A stretch of 64,000 nt of DNA from Sutcliffiella horikoshii (GTDB taxonomy: Bacteria; Bacillota; Bacilli; Bacillales; Bacillaceae_I), in contig NZ_JAIVKY010000006.1 in assembly GCF_020524325.1 (NCBI RefSeq), forward strand, positions 248,001 to 312,000, in the 5' to 3' direction. Positions 25,635-34,869 of this stretch are shown one piece after another. The position numbers and the translations under genes are program-made. A model generated the notes under the pieces. That model did not search any database, was not told the origin of the DNA, and worked only from the letters and a program-made list of their open reading frames with translations. Numbering within the stretch: the first letter of the stretch is position 1; each line of letters starts with the position of its first letter.

Positions 25635-26999
25635 ATGCATCAAGTATTTTCCTATAAAGATCGTCTTCAACTTTTCATTAAAATTGTCGTTCCTATTCTT
25701 ATCACTCAACTCGGATTATTTTCGATGAATCTCTTTGACATTATGATGACCGGAAATGTTGGTGCAAGCGACTTAGCAGGTGTGGCAATTGGTTCTGGAC
25801 TTTGGGTTCCAGTCTACACTGGTCTTAGTGGAATATTACTCTCCATTACTCCTATCGTGGCCCAATTAGTTGGTGCCAAGAAAACAGAAGGTGTCCCTTT
25901 TTCGATCACTCAAGGTGTATATGTCGCGTTTGCCATGAGTATAATCGTAATCTTACTTGGGGCTATGTTGATTAACCCGATACTTTCTGGAATGAATCTG
26001 GAAGACGGAGTTAGACACATAGCTAATTATTACTTGATTGCACTTGGCTTTGGGATCATTCCATTGTTTGTCTATACAGTAATTCGTTGTTTTATTGATG
26101 CGTTAGGACATACAAGAACGTCTATGATTATTACACTCCTTTCCCTACCTATAAATGTCTTACTTAACTACCTATTGATTTTTGGAAAACTTGGACTTCC
26201 TGCCCTTGGGGGAATTGGTGCTGGAGTTGCATCTGCATTAACCTATTGGCTAATCATGTTCATTTCACTATACATTGTCCTGAAAAAAAAGCCTTTTACC
26301 AAGTATCCTTTGTTTAAGAAACTATATCCCATTTCCTTTTCCAAGTGGAAAGAGATCCTATTAATCGGGGTTCCCATAGGACTTTCGATTTTCTTTGAAA
26401 CCAGTATTTTCTCAGCTGTTACACTTCTGATGAGTTCTTTCGATACAGTAACGATCGCTTCTCATCAAGTAGCACTGAATTTTGCTTCCCTGCTTTATAT
26501 GATTCCGCTCAGCATTTCAATGGCGTTAACTATCTTGGTTGGGTTTGAAGTTGGAGCAGGTCGCATTCATGATGCCAAACAGTACACCATCCTGGGCGTA
26601 GCTTCAGCAGTTCTTCTTTCCTCCATTTGTGCTGTCTTTCTATATTTATTTAGAGCAGAAGTGGCTTTTCTTTATACAAAAGATCCAGAAGTGATTGCAC
26701 TTACAACCGCTTTCCTTTTATACGCTATTTTCTTCCAGCTATCTGATGCAATTGCTGCACCGATCCAAGGGGCTTTAAGAGGATATAAAGATGTCAATGT
26801 TACGTTTATGCTAGCTTTTGTATCCTATTGGATTATCGGTTTGCCAATTGGATATCTACTCGCAAACTTTACTGAATTTGGAGCATTCGGTTATTGGATC
26901 GGCTTAATTTGTGGGTTAGCAGCAGGTGCAGTCGGGCTTTCATGGCGTTTAAGTATCCTTCAAAAAAGATATATGGCAACAACAGTGCCTGTAAAATAA
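25635..26999 (+). CDS. MATE-family efflux transporter
   Basis: 454 residues from the ATG at 25635 (a longer in-frame start at 25569 only adds an unlikely leader). About 12 membrane segments in two homologous halves; N-terminal half shows GLFSMNLFDIMMTGNVGASDL and VGAKKTEGVP, typical of NorM-like MATE pumps. Exports cationic drugs by Na+ or H+ antiport. The ribosome site (AAAGG) is 13 bases away and weak, so the exact start is unsure. Confidence 0.88.
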   Translation: MHQVFSYKDRLQLFIKIVVPILITQLGLFSMNLFDIMMTGNVGASDLAGVAIGSGLWVPVYTGLSGILLSITPIVAQLVGAKKTEGVPFSITQGVYVAFAMSIIVILLGAMLINPILSGMNLEDGVRHIANYYLIALGFGIIPLFVYTVIRCFIDALGHTRTSMIITLLSLPINVLLNYLLIFGKLGLPALGGIGAGVASALTYWLIMFISLYIVLKKKPFTKYPLFKKLYPISFSKWKEILLIGVPIGLSIFFETSIFSAVTLLMSSFDTVTIASHQVALNFASLLYMIPLSISMALTILVGFEVGAGRIHDAKQYTILGVASAVLLSSICAVFLYLFRAEVAFLYTKDPEVIALTTAFLLYAIFFQLSDAIAAPIQGALRGYKDVNVTFMLAFVSYWIIGLPIGYLLANFTEFGAFGYWIGLICGLAAGAVGLSWRLSILQKRYMATTVPVK

Positions 27000-27089
27000 A
27001 TATAACTATTCTTATAGGAATAAAAGAAGGACTTATGTAGTAAATTGTCGAAAAAAGTCATATTATAATTTTTAAGTGAGGTAATACCT

Positions 27090-27485
27090 ATGAATGATTA
27101 TGATATGGAAAAAGTCCGTGCTTCTTTACACTATTTTCGCCATGAGCTAAAAGTCCTTCTTGATTTACTTGAAAGCTATGAAGGATCAAACTATGAACAG
27201 AAAGCAAAATTGCAGGAAGAGCTAATCGTACAGTTCAAAAAATATAAAGTTAAATTGAAAAGAGAAATTAAAATCTTGATTGAATATGATGCCAATCTTT
27301 TGAGTTCAGACTATCTATTACCTTCTTTGGCCGTCGCATTTGCATATCTTCAAGATATTGGAGTAAACCGAATAAATCCTAATAGCGTCCAAAAGGTTGT
27401 TCAGCAATTAAAGAAAGCATACTTCTTTATGGAGCGTTGTGACCAAAGCATTAATTCTAAGATAGGGGTACCGCCAGCATTTTGA
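27090..27485 (+). CDS. Small helical protein, 3' end remade by transposon insertion
   Basis: 131 residues now; GAGG lies 8 bases before the ATG. Helical, charged and cytosolic; no family recognised. The outer Tn3 transposon inserted after codon 125: the frame runs into its left inverted repeat, which adds GVPPAF and a stop. Joining the far flank (40393 onward) shows that the original gene ended SKI then TAG, so only the tail and terminator were affected. Its own terminator is now at 40402-40431, 12.9 kb away. Confidence 0.75.
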   Translation: MNDYDMEKVRASLHYFRHELKVLLDLLESYEGSNYEQKAKLQEELIVQFKKYKVKLKREIKILIEYDANLLSSDYLLPSLAVAFAYLQDIGVNRINPNSVQKVVQQLKKAYFFMERCDQSINSKIGVPPAF

Positions 27486-27502
27486 CATAAAACCCACGTT
27501 AA
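27465..27502 (+). repeat. Left inverted repeat of outer transposon
   Basis: Begins GGGGTACCGCCAGCATTTTG and matches the complement of 40355-40392 with a few changes. Preceded by AGATA. Confidence 0.92.
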
Positions 27503-27521
27503 GACAATAAATGGTAAATAA

Positions 27522-27557
27522 AAGCTGATTTCTCCAACGCTAAGAGAAGATCAGCTT
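27522..27557 (-). terminator. Terminator of outer transposase
   Basis: AAGCTGATTTCTC pairs with GAGAAGATCAGCTT (one bulge); T-rich after the stem on the minus strand. Confidence 0.75.
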
Positions 27558-27561
27558 ATCC

Positions 27562-30519
27562 TTATGTCTTTAATGGACGTAGTTCATTTGAGTTAGGTGC
27601 CTTCTTTAAGTCAAATGTATATTCACCTAATAAGTTTATGTGTTCCCAACCTAATGGGGAAATGTGAGGTAATAATTCCTCTTTTAATAATCCTTTAGCT
27701 TTTAATATCCTCGTAGCTTCAGTAAGGTAAACTGTATTCCAAACTGTTATAGCATTGATAAGGATATTTAAGGCACTAGCCCGTTGAAGCTGATCTTGCA
27801 ATCCTCTTTCTCTTATCTCTCCACGTTTCCCAAAGAATAAGCCTCTTGCTAATCCATTCATTGCTTCTCCCTTATTTAATCCTCTTTGGACACGTCGACG
27901 TAATGTTTCATTAGAAATATAGTCTAATATAAAGATTGTTTTTTCAATTCTACCCATTTCACGTAAAGCTGTTGCCATTTTATTTTGGCGAGAATAGGAT
28001 CCTAACTTACCCAAAATCAAAGAAGCTGATACTTTTCCTTCTCGTATAGAATGTGCTAATCGTAAGACATCATCATAATTATCTTTAATGATTTTAATAT
28101 TGATTTTCCCCCGTAATATGCTTTCAATCTTTGAATAGTCATTAGATTTATCCATAATATAAAGTTTAGAATCTGATAGATCCCGCATTCTAGGAGCAAA
28201 ACGAAAACCTAATATATGGCTTAATCCAAAGACTTGGTCTGTATAACCAGCTGTATCTGTATAATGTTCTTCAATAGATAATTCTGATTCATGATGAAGC
28301 AACCCATCTATAACATGGACGGCATCCCGAGCGTTAGTGTTAATAACCTTTGTATAAAAGGAAGAAAATTGATCGCTCGTGAATCTATAGATAGTAGTTC
28401 CTTTCCCAGTTCCGTAATGTGGGTTGGCATCAGCATGAAGAGAAGAAACACCAACTTGTACACGCATGCCATCAGAAGAAGAAGTACTGCCATCTCCCCA
28501 ATGTTTTGATAAAGAAAGGTGATGTTGAAAATTAACCAAAGTAGCTTGAGCTTTACTTAAAGAATCCTCATGTAGTCGCCACTGGGCTGCATTAGCCAGC
28601 TGATGATAGGAAATTCCTGGTGTTGCCTCAGCCATTTTGGTAAGCCCAATATTGGTTCCCATCGCCATAATCGCGGCCATTACAATAGATTTTTCTTCTC
28701 CCTTAGGAGGACGATTATTCGATGCATGGGTAAGGTGCTCATCAAATCCTGTCCAATTGGAAACTTCAATTAATAAGTCCGTAAGTTTTACTCTAGGTAT
28801 CATGTTATACAAAGCTTGACTAAGAGATTTTGCGTCTTCTGGTGTGTCTTTCTCTAAACGATCTAACCGTATCCTTGACTTTTCAATACTTATTCCTTCG
28901 AGAGAATCTAAGTTTTTCAAGATATAATCTAATCTCTTATTTAAAGATTCGTTTCTTTCTATTAAATATTCATTGGCAGACATACCAACGGCTAATCTAT
29001 TGCCTGTATTTTTTGTATTATCCCAAACATCTTTGGAGACTAAGTATTCCTCAAAATCCTTATGTAAACGACTTCCGACAACCCATATATCTCCTGAACG
29101 AATATGGTTTTTTAGTTCGGTTAATGCTGCTAATTCATAATATTTGCGATTAATATTTCCATCCTCATTATATACATGCTTTTGCCATCTCTTTGGCACA
29201 AAATCCAATGGTGCGCCTTCAGGAACTTGACGTTTTTTATTTTCGTTCATTTCACGCAAGACATTTAGAGCACGCAATACGGGTTCAGCAGCTTGAGTTG
29301 TATGGAATTCTAATTTACTAAGAAGTACTGGTGTATACTTTCTAAGGTATGTGAACCGGTTGATTAATAAATCTAAGTAATCGTAGTCCATAGGTCGAGC
29401 TAAACGTTTTGCTTCTTCTATAGAATCAACCATCTTTTCCCAAGGCATTATTTTCTCTAACAATTCAAATGGATTTAACTTTTCATTTCGTGCTTTTACT
29501 AAAGCTTCTCCTATGTCTGCAAAGTGCAATATTTTTTCATTGATAGATTTTCCATTCTGCTTTTGCAGTTCCTCTTGGGCTTTTCTACCCTTTGACTGTA
29601 AGATCATGATTTGGCGGTCATGAATTTCTATAGCTTGATCGATTAGATCCTGACTAAGAGTTAAAAGATGAGCTACAAGAATAGCATACCTTTTATTCTC
29701 TTTAAACCTTCGAAAAGAATGAGGTTCATACCGGATACCTAACCTAGCAAGCTGAAGCAACCTATTGGAATGAATGTGTTCGATCCTTGTTGAAAGATTT
29801 AATAAACGGATATGGTCTAATTTTTCAATTACTTTTAAAAAAGCATCTGGTGATGATTGACCCGGTATTTCCCTTAGCCACCCAAGTTTTGTTTTTGATC
29901 TATCTGCAGTGGTAATAATTAATTTTTCCAATTGTTGTTTTTGCCATTGGGATAACGGTTTATAGAGTGAATTATATACTTTTTCCTCTGCCCTTCGCCG
30001 TGTTTCCCATACTAACCTTTCAATCGTTGTAATAGCAGGTAAGATGATTTTTCGCTTTCTCATTTCATCTAAAGTCATCCTTATTAGGAATAAGGCATTT
30101 CCATTTTCCATTGCATGGGGGAGTAATGCCTGTGAAATAATCCGATATGACTGTGCGGAAAAATTAGAAAATCCATAATGGTTTCGTATTTCTTCCATAT
30201 GTTCATGTTTCGTTTGCCCTCGTTCAGAGTATAACTTAAATTCACTTGCATCTACTTGTAACTGTTTAGCAACATAGGTTAGCACCTTATCAGGAACGTT
30301 CTTGATATCCGATAGAGACCAACCAGGATATCGAAAAAGACAAATTTGAATAGCGTATCCCAATCGATTATGGTCTCTTCTTCTACGTTTAATTATCTCA
30401 ATATCATCTTGTGTAAGGGTGTAGTAATATGATAATTCCCATTTACTTAAAGTAGAAGGGATTGTCAAAAAATCCTTTCTTTGATCAGGTGTAAGTAGTT
30501 CTCTTGCTCTTAGATACAC
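27562..30519 (-). CDS. tnpA: Tn3-family transposase (outer element)
   Basis: 985 residues from the GTG at 30519, which has GGGGGA 7-8 bases upstream and aligns with the start of the inner transposase. Typical Tn3 layout: N-terminal end-binding domain, then DDE catalytic region with WGDGTSSSSDG, EHYTDTAGYTD and the late GEIRERG segment, and the closing SPLGWEHINLLGEY. Full length, so probably active. Only about 30 bases lie between it and the broken resolvase 3' part. Clearly related to, but distinct from, the inner transposase at 35017. Confidence 0.95.
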   Translation of the reverse strand: MYLRARELLTPDQRKDFLTIPSTLSKWELSYYYTLTQDDIEIIKRRRRDHNRLGYAIQICLFRYPGWSLSDIKNVPDKVLTYVAKQLQVDASEFKLYSERGQTKHEHMEEIRNHYGFSNFSAQSYRIISQALLPHAMENGNALFLIRMTLDEMRKRKIILPAITTIERLVWETRRRAEEKVYNSLYKPLSQWQKQQLEKLIITTADRSKTKLGWLREIPGQSSPDAFLKVIEKLDHIRLLNLSTRIEHIHSNRLLQLARLGIRYEPHSFRRFKENKRYAILVAHLLTLSQDLIDQAIEIHDRQIMILQSKGRKAQEELQKQNGKSINEKILHFADIGEALVKARNEKLNPFELLEKIMPWEKMVDSIEEAKRLARPMDYDYLDLLINRFTYLRKYTPVLLSKLEFHTTQAAEPVLRALNVLREMNENKKRQVPEGAPLDFVPKRWQKHVYNEDGNINRKYYELAALTELKNHIRSGDIWVVGSRLHKDFEEYLVSKDVWDNTKNTGNRLAVGMSANEYLIERNESLNKRLDYILKNLDSLEGISIEKSRIRLDRLEKDTPEDAKSLSQALYNMIPRVKLTDLLIEVSNWTGFDEHLTHASNNRPPKGEEKSIVMAAIMAMGTNIGLTKMAEATPGISYHQLANAAQWRLHEDSLSKAQATLVNFQHHLSLSKHWGDGSTSSSDGMRVQVGVSSLHADANPHYGTGKGTTIYRFTSDQFSSFYTKVINTNARDAVHVIDGLLHHESELSIEEHYTDTAGYTDQVFGLSHILGFRFAPRMRDLSDSKLYIMDKSNDYSKIESILRGKINIKIIKDNYDDVLRLAHSIREGKVSASLILGKLGSYSRQNKMATALREMGRIEKTIFILDYISNETLRRRVQRGLNKGEAMNGLARGLFFGKRGEIRERGLQDQLQRASALNILINAITVWNTVYLTEATRILKAKGLLKEELLPHISPLGWEHINLLGEYTFDLKKAPNSNELRPLKT

Positions 30520-30548
30520 AGGAATATCCCCCAATCCAACCCAAAGGC

Positions 30549-30625
30549 TTAAATTTTTTCCAAAGCTCGATACAAAACTGATTTACTAACACCCGTCATA
30601 TCCGTAATTTCTTTAATGCTATATT
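30549..30625 (-). pseudogene. tnpR: C-terminal piece of the outer resolvase gene
   Basis: Codes for the last ~24 residues (SIKEITDMTGVSKSVLYRAL and a short tail, then TAA), the helix-turn-helix that binds res. Removing the inner transposon and one TATATT restores one open frame of about 184 residues with the piece at 38055-38538. Confidence 0.9.
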
Positions 30626-30663
30626 GGGGTACCGTCAGGAAAATGCGGATTTACAACGTTAAG
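30626..30663 (+). repeat. Left inverted repeat of inner transposon
   Basis: Begins GGGGTACCGTCAGGAAAATG; the complement of 38017-38054 matches it at 37 of 38 positions. Confidence 0.93.
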
Positions 30664-30681
30664 GAATATCTTATAAATAAA

Positions 30682-30719
30682 AGCCCAATTTCTCAATATT
30701 AAAGTCGAGAAATTGGGCT
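30682..30719 (-). terminator. Terminator of the inner cargo operon
   Basis: Perfect 13-bp stem AGCCCAATTTCTC / GAGAAATTGGGCT followed by a T-rich run on the minus strand. Confidence 0.88.
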
Positions 30720-30856
30720 GATAACCAAATATAAAGGTATTTTGTTTTCTTAAAATTAGTAAGCAATTAACCGCAAATCTAAAATCTGGTCTTAAGAAAG
30801 TTTCTCTTTATACCTTTGAAGTAGTTTTATAGGTTATAATGGGTTTTCATATCACT

Positions 30857-31282
30857 TTACCAAATTTCCTCATCCCATATTCCTTCAACAGTATAACTAG
30901 TACCATTATAATTGTTATTTTGTGCAGTTAACCAAACTGTCCTTTCATTTGCACTTGCATATGGACTTGTATGATACTCTCCATTACCTTGTTTAACATC
31001 TTTGTGAATACTAACATTGCGTGCTGAAGAGTCTTCTATCCAGAATCTAGTGACAGATCCTGAACCTTCGCCAGTTTTATTTAACTTTACTTTCCAGGTA
31101 TTATCAACACTTTTAGTTTGTCTGTATCTACCATCAGCTTCTTTACCGTTCTGTTGATACCCATAGATTTTAAATTCATAAGGGACATCATCATTTGTAG
31201 CAAATGATGTGAAAGGTATTGATACTGCCCCGGCAATAACAGCAACACAAGCCAGTTTGGTAATTTTGCTATATTTTCTCAT
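30857..31282 (-). CDS. Secreted DUF2712-like small protein (bacteriocin-like candidate)
   Basis: 141 residues with a Sec signal peptide (cleavage after SFA, about 28). The mature ~113 residues have no Cys and are rich in Asn, Tyr, Trp and Gly (GRYRQTKSVDNTWKVKL, TRFWIEDSS, VWLTAQNNNYNGTSYTVEG). The pattern resembles DUF2712 proteins of bacilli, and loosely the lactococcin 972 group, which are encoded beside ABC transporters; both assignments are from memory. As the last gene after four ABC genes on a transposon, it may be a secreted toxin or a target of the transporter. The ribosome site is weak. Confidence 0.6.
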   Translation of the reverse strand: MRKYSKITKLACVAVIAGAVSIPFTSFATNDDVPYEFKIYGYQQNGKEADGRYRQTKSVDNTWKVKLNKTGEGSGSVTRFWIEDSSARNVSIHKDVKQGNGEYHTSPYASANERTVWLTAQNNNYNGTSYTVEGIWDEEIW

Positions 31283-31341
31283 AAATTAAACAACTACTTT
31301 TCTTAATTTTTAGTAAATTATGAATCTACTATATTTTACTA

Positions 31342-31971
31342 CTATTCAATTGCCCCATCAACAATTTTTACAATTTTATCCGACAATATGTTTAGGTCCT
31401 CTTTATTGTGGCTAGCGATTAAGATTGTACAACCTTGATTTTTCAATTCTAATAGTAAGTTTCTAACTGAAGTAATACTTTCTTCATCTAGGGCATTTGT
31501 AGGTTCATCTAATAATAGTATCCTAGGTTTTTCAAAAATAGCTTGAGCTATACTTAGTCTTTGTTTCATACCTAATGAATATTCTTTTACTTTTAGGTTT
31601 ATATAAGGAGATAAGCCTACTTGCTGTAATGTAGTTAATATCTCTTCATCTGATACTTTTTTATTTATATTCGCTAGAATTTTTAAGTTTTTATAACCTG
31701 AATATTGAGGTAACAGTTCTGTATTTTCTATAATTACTCCTATTTCAGGGGGGAAATCAATATCTTTATGTAAAACTTTATCATCAATTTCTATATGTCC
31801 TTCATTTGGATATATTAACCCTGCAATTGCTCTTAGAATCATAGTTTTTCCTGATCCATTTCTTCCAAACAAACCATATATATTACCAGATTCAAAAGTG
31901 TAATTAATACTTTTTAAAATAGATTTTTTTTTAATAGTTTTCGAGTAATTGATAATTCTAATTTTCGACAT
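31342..31971 (-). CDS. ABC transporter ATP-binding protein of transposon cargo
   Basis: 209 residues, a minimal ATPase subunit. Walker A GRNGSGKT (36-43), signature YSLGMKQRLSIAQ, Walker B ILLLDEP and H-loop ASHN are intact. Close in size and style to B. subtilis YydI, which works with YydJ in export of or immunity to a secreted peptide. Four bases separate it from the permease gene before it. Confidence 0.9.
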   Translation of the reverse strand: MSKIRIINYSKTIKKKSILKSINYTFESGNIYGLFGRNGSGKTMILRAIAGLIYPNEGHIEIDDKVLHKDIDFPPEIGVIIENTELLPQYSGYKNLKILANINKKVSDEEILTTLQQVGLSPYINLKVKEYSLGMKQRLSIAQAIFEKPRILLLDEPTNALDEESITSVRNLLLELKNQGCTILIASHNKEDLNILSDKIVKIVDGAIE

Positions 31972-31975
31972 AACC

Positions 31976-32701
31976 CTACACCCTTTCTAACCAATCTTTT
32001 TTATTTATTAATACTTTAACTATAAGTATTAGTGTAATAAAGATAACTATTAAAAATAAGTAAATAAATACCATATTAATCCAGTCAAAGGTATAAAAAC
32101 TCTTTAATCTTTCGTACATTAAAACATTAGGAAGGATTAACAAATTCAAATAACTATCTCCAATAACCATTCTAACAACACTCCCTAATGAGAGTAATAA
32201 TAAATAACTACTCTGCATTAAGACCAAAGCAATTTTACTGTCCCAAAACAACTCTAATATTATTTGGACAAATAAAAATAAAAACAATAGAAATAAATTT
32301 ATTGAAATCATATTTATAAAAGTAAAGTAGTTCTCTATAAAAACTTGTTTATTAATGACTAATAGAACTATTGTATATATACATAACTTGAACAATTCAA
32401 AGATAAAAACATAATACATTGTATTAATAATGATCCGGATTATTATTTTCATCTTAGATTGAAAACGTAGGACTACATAAATCCCATATCCATTAACATA
32501 GTTATCATTTTTTTTAAAAACAAAAAAAACATACCCAGAGAACATAAAATAATTTAGTAAATAAACATACCATTCCCCATCAAATGGAACACCTCCGTAT
32601 AAGACTAATAAGCTTTCGTCTCGATTTAGAAATGCCCATAAGATACTATAGATAGTAAGTAAAACCATCATTAATACCAGACTATATTTTGATTTAAACA
32701 T
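31976..32701 (-). CDS. ABC permease subunit of transposon cargo (YydJ/DUF2705-like)
   Basis: 241 residues, about six membrane segments, no cytosolic domain. The NGYGIYVVLRFQSKMK stretch in the first cytosolic loop is the kind of conserved patch seen in YydJ/DUF2705-type ABC-2 subunits. Overlaps the next gene upstream by 8 bases. AT-rich and unlike chromosomal neighbours in codon use. Confidence 0.75.
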   Translation of the reverse strand: MFKSKYSLVLMMVLLTIYSILWAFLNRDESLLVLYGGVPFDGEWYVYLLNYFMFSGYVFFVFKKNDNYVNGYGIYVVLRFQSKMKIIIRIIINTMYYVFIFELFKLCIYTIVLLVINKQVFIENYFTFINMISINLFLLFLFLFVQIILELFWDSKIALVLMQSSYLLLLSLGSVVRMVIGDSYLNLLILPNVLMYERLKSFYTFDWINMVFIYLFLIVIFITLILIVKVLINKKDWLERV

Positions 32702-33398
32702 TTATAATATCCTTTTCTTTAAAAATAGTTATTAATAGGTAATAGGCACAAAATATTAACACTATATTTTTGAAGTAAATATATAAGTATTTTATTAAGT
32801 TTATACCGGAATTTAAAAGGTAATCATAAACAATAGTATCTTGGAATGGTGTATTCCAACCTAATATTAGGTCTCCACAAACAAATATTGTGCTAATAAT
32901 AAAGGTTAGTATGAGAGATTTTACTTCTGAAAAGAGAGATATATATATAATAGAAAAAAGTAGTCCTATTAAAATATATAAAAATACTGTACTCACAAAA
33001 GATATAATAAATCCCACAAAAAATCCAGAATTTGTTAATATTGAAGTATCTACAAAATATAAGGTTAAGATTAAGTTTATACTAGTAAATATACCTACAA
33101 ATATAAATGCTTGTAATATAACATTTTTTATTATCTTTTTTATAAATTTTTTCCTAGTCACCCTAACCATTAGTTGAGTTAAATTATTCGGAATTGAGGA
33201 AAAAAGTAATAATAGAAACAATAATGTATACATAGTCCCATGCAGCATTAGAGAATTATATCCTGCGTAAGATGTTAATAAATCTAATAAATCAGAATTA
33301 GTGTTAATAAAATTGATATTATTTCTATTCAAGAAAACCCAGAAAAAAAGAAAGAATCCAATTAAAGGTAGAAGATTTAAGTAGTTATATCTCATCAA
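32694..33398 (-). CDS. ABC permease subunit of transposon cargo
   Basis: 234 residues, about six membrane segments; LMVRVTRKKFIKKIIKN in a cytosolic loop matches the position of the basic loop in its neighbour at 31976, so both are probably homologous subunits. Overlaps 31976-32701 by 8 and 33385-34194 by 14 bases, showing tight translational coupling. Confidence 0.72.
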   Translation of the reverse strand: MMRYNYLNLLPLIGFFLFFWVFLNRNNINFINTNSDLLDLLTSYAGYNSLMLHGTMYTLLFLLLLFSSIPNNLTQLMVRVTRKKFIKKIIKNVILQAFIFVGIFTSINLILTLYFVDTSILTNSGFFVGFIISFVSTVFLYILIGLLFSIIYISLFSEVKSLILTFIISTIFVCGDLILGWNTPFQDTIVYDYLLNSGINLIKYLYIYFKNIVLIFCAYYLLITIFKEKDIINV

Positions 33399-34194
33399 AT
33401 TTCACCTTATAAAACCATGATGATACAAATAATATAATGACAATAGAACTAAATAAAATACTTGCTGGAATTATTCTATCAAATCCGTATTCAATAAAAG
33501 GTTGAATTAAATAAGTAAGGCTATTAGGTAAAATAATCTGTATGATCCAAATAAAAAAAGCAATAGAGTATACATGTTTATATTTAGAAAATAATAAACT
33601 TAGCGATGTACAAATAACTCCACAACACCCAGCAATTAATGAAAAAATAAATATGTAACCTATGTAGGCTAAATAAGGATTATTTAATGAATAGCTTAAT
33701 AATGGATGCGGATTAGAATAACTTTCCATTCCTTGAAAGCTCTGTCCTCCATGAAAAATAACAACTGCAAGGATAAAATTTAATAATAAGGATATTAATA
33801 CAATAGTAAATGGTAAAAAGAATGTAACAAAAAAACGAATGCTTAAAAATTTTTTTTTTGATAACTTTGTAAAAGTTATGTTAGAGTACCCTAATTTTTT
33901 TTCTTGTATATAAAAATCAGAATATATAATTAAAAAATATATAGGCAACACCCAAATTAATAACATTTGAGCAACATGACCTTGTGAAGAACCGGATAGA
34001 AAACTGGCTTTTGAAGGATGTAATAATGTTTCTCTAGAAATAGCACCCCCATAGGCATCTGGATGCATTAAAAAATCATAAAAATAAGTATAACAATTAC
34101 TCAATAAATCAATAAATGGGATTATAAATATCAAAGAAATAAAAAATTTGCTTTTCCTACTTGCCAAAATACGATGAATTTCACTAGTTAACAA
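33385..34194 (-). CDS. ABC-2 type membrane subunit of transposon cargo, first gene of operon
   Basis: 269 residues from a TTG start with GGGGGG about 7 bases upstream. One N-terminal membrane segment, a ~70-residue outside loop, then about five more segments. Resembles ABC-2 permeases. With three different membrane subunits and one ATPase the system is larger than the usual two-permease immunity transporter. Confidence 0.72.
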   Translation of the reverse strand: MLTSEIHRILASRKSKFFISLIFIIPFIDLLSNCYTYFYDFLMHPDAYGGAISRETLLHPSKASFLSGSSQGHVAQMLLIWVLPIYFLIIYSDFYIQEKKLGYSNITFTKLSKKKFLSIRFFVTFFLPFTIVLISLLLNFILAVVIFHGGQSFQGMESYSNPHPLLSYSLNNPYLAYIGYIFIFSLIAGCCGVICTSLSLLFSKYKHVYSIAFFIWIIQIILPNSLTYLIQPFIEYGFDRIIPASILFSSIVIILFVSSWFYKVKFDEI

Positions 34195-34230
34195 CTTTAT
34201 CCCCCCAATTTTGTTTTTGATTTCCAGATA

Positions 34231-34260
34231 ATTATACTATTTCTAGAAATTGTTTGCCCC
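34231..34260 (-). promoter_or_regulatory. Promoter of the inner cargo operon with palindromic operator
   Basis: On the minus strand a perfect -10 TATAAT (34236-34231) is preceded by the perfect palindrome ATTTCTAGAAAT (34250-34239) inside the spacer. No good -35 is seen, so an activator or repressor may act at the palindrome. Confidence 0.55.
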
Positions 34261-34281
34261 TATAAAATTCATTTAAACTAT

Positions 34282-34869
34282 TTAATTATTAATAATGAGA
34301 TTTTCCTCCGATACCTTTCTATATAAAGAAGCTCTGGAGACATTTGTTATTTCGCAAATTTGGTTTACAGTCATATTTCCTTCCTTATATAACTTAACAG
34401 CATAATTCATTCCTGCGTGATTTTTATGATATTTCTTTAACCGACCTTTAAATTTTCCTTCTTTCTTTGCCAAATCAATCCCTTCACGCTGTCGCATACG
34501 TAATAGATCTCGTTCTAACTGATTAACCCCAGCCATAACCGTAATCAAAAATTGACTATATGGATTATCTTCAGATAAATCTAGCCATGTATCCTTGATT
34601 GATTTTAAGCTTGCTTTTTTAATTCGTATTAAATCAATCAATTCAAATAAATTCTGTGTACTTCGAGTGATCCGAGTTAAGTCTGTAACATAAATAATGT
34701 CACCTTCCTGTAAATCCCCTAACATTTTTTGAAGTTGCTCACGATCCTTTGTTGCACCAGAAACTTTTTCTTCAAACATAATATCCATTCCGATTTCGTT
34801 CAATTGCTGAAATTGCCTTGAAGGATTTTGGCTAGTTGAACTAACACGAATATAACCGATTTTCCGCAA
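34282..34869 (-). CDS. tnpR: Serine resolvase of inner transposon
   Basis: 195 residues from a TTG start with GAGGTGA upstream. Catalytic Ser region GYIRVSSTSQNPSRQ, then DLTRITRSTQNLFELI, ELERDLLRMRQREGI and a C-terminal helix-turn-helix (TVNQICEITNVSRASLYRKV). It resolves cointegrates formed by the divergent transposase. Full length and probably active. Confidence 0.94.
   Translation of the reverse strand: MRKIGYIRVSSTSQNPSRQFQQLNEIGMDIMFEEKVSGATKDREQLQKMLGDLQEGDIIYVTDLTRITRSTQNLFELIDLIRIKKASLKSIKDTWLDLSEDNPYSQFLITVMAGVNQLERDLLRMRQREGIDLAKKEGKFKGRLKKYHKNHAGMNYAVKLYKEGNMTVNQICEITNVSRASLYRKVSEENLIINN

Noticed and set aside
30857..31282. A lantibiotic or sactipeptide precursor
   Set aside because: The mature part has no Cys, is over 100 residues, has a Sec signal, and no modification enzyme is encoded nearby.
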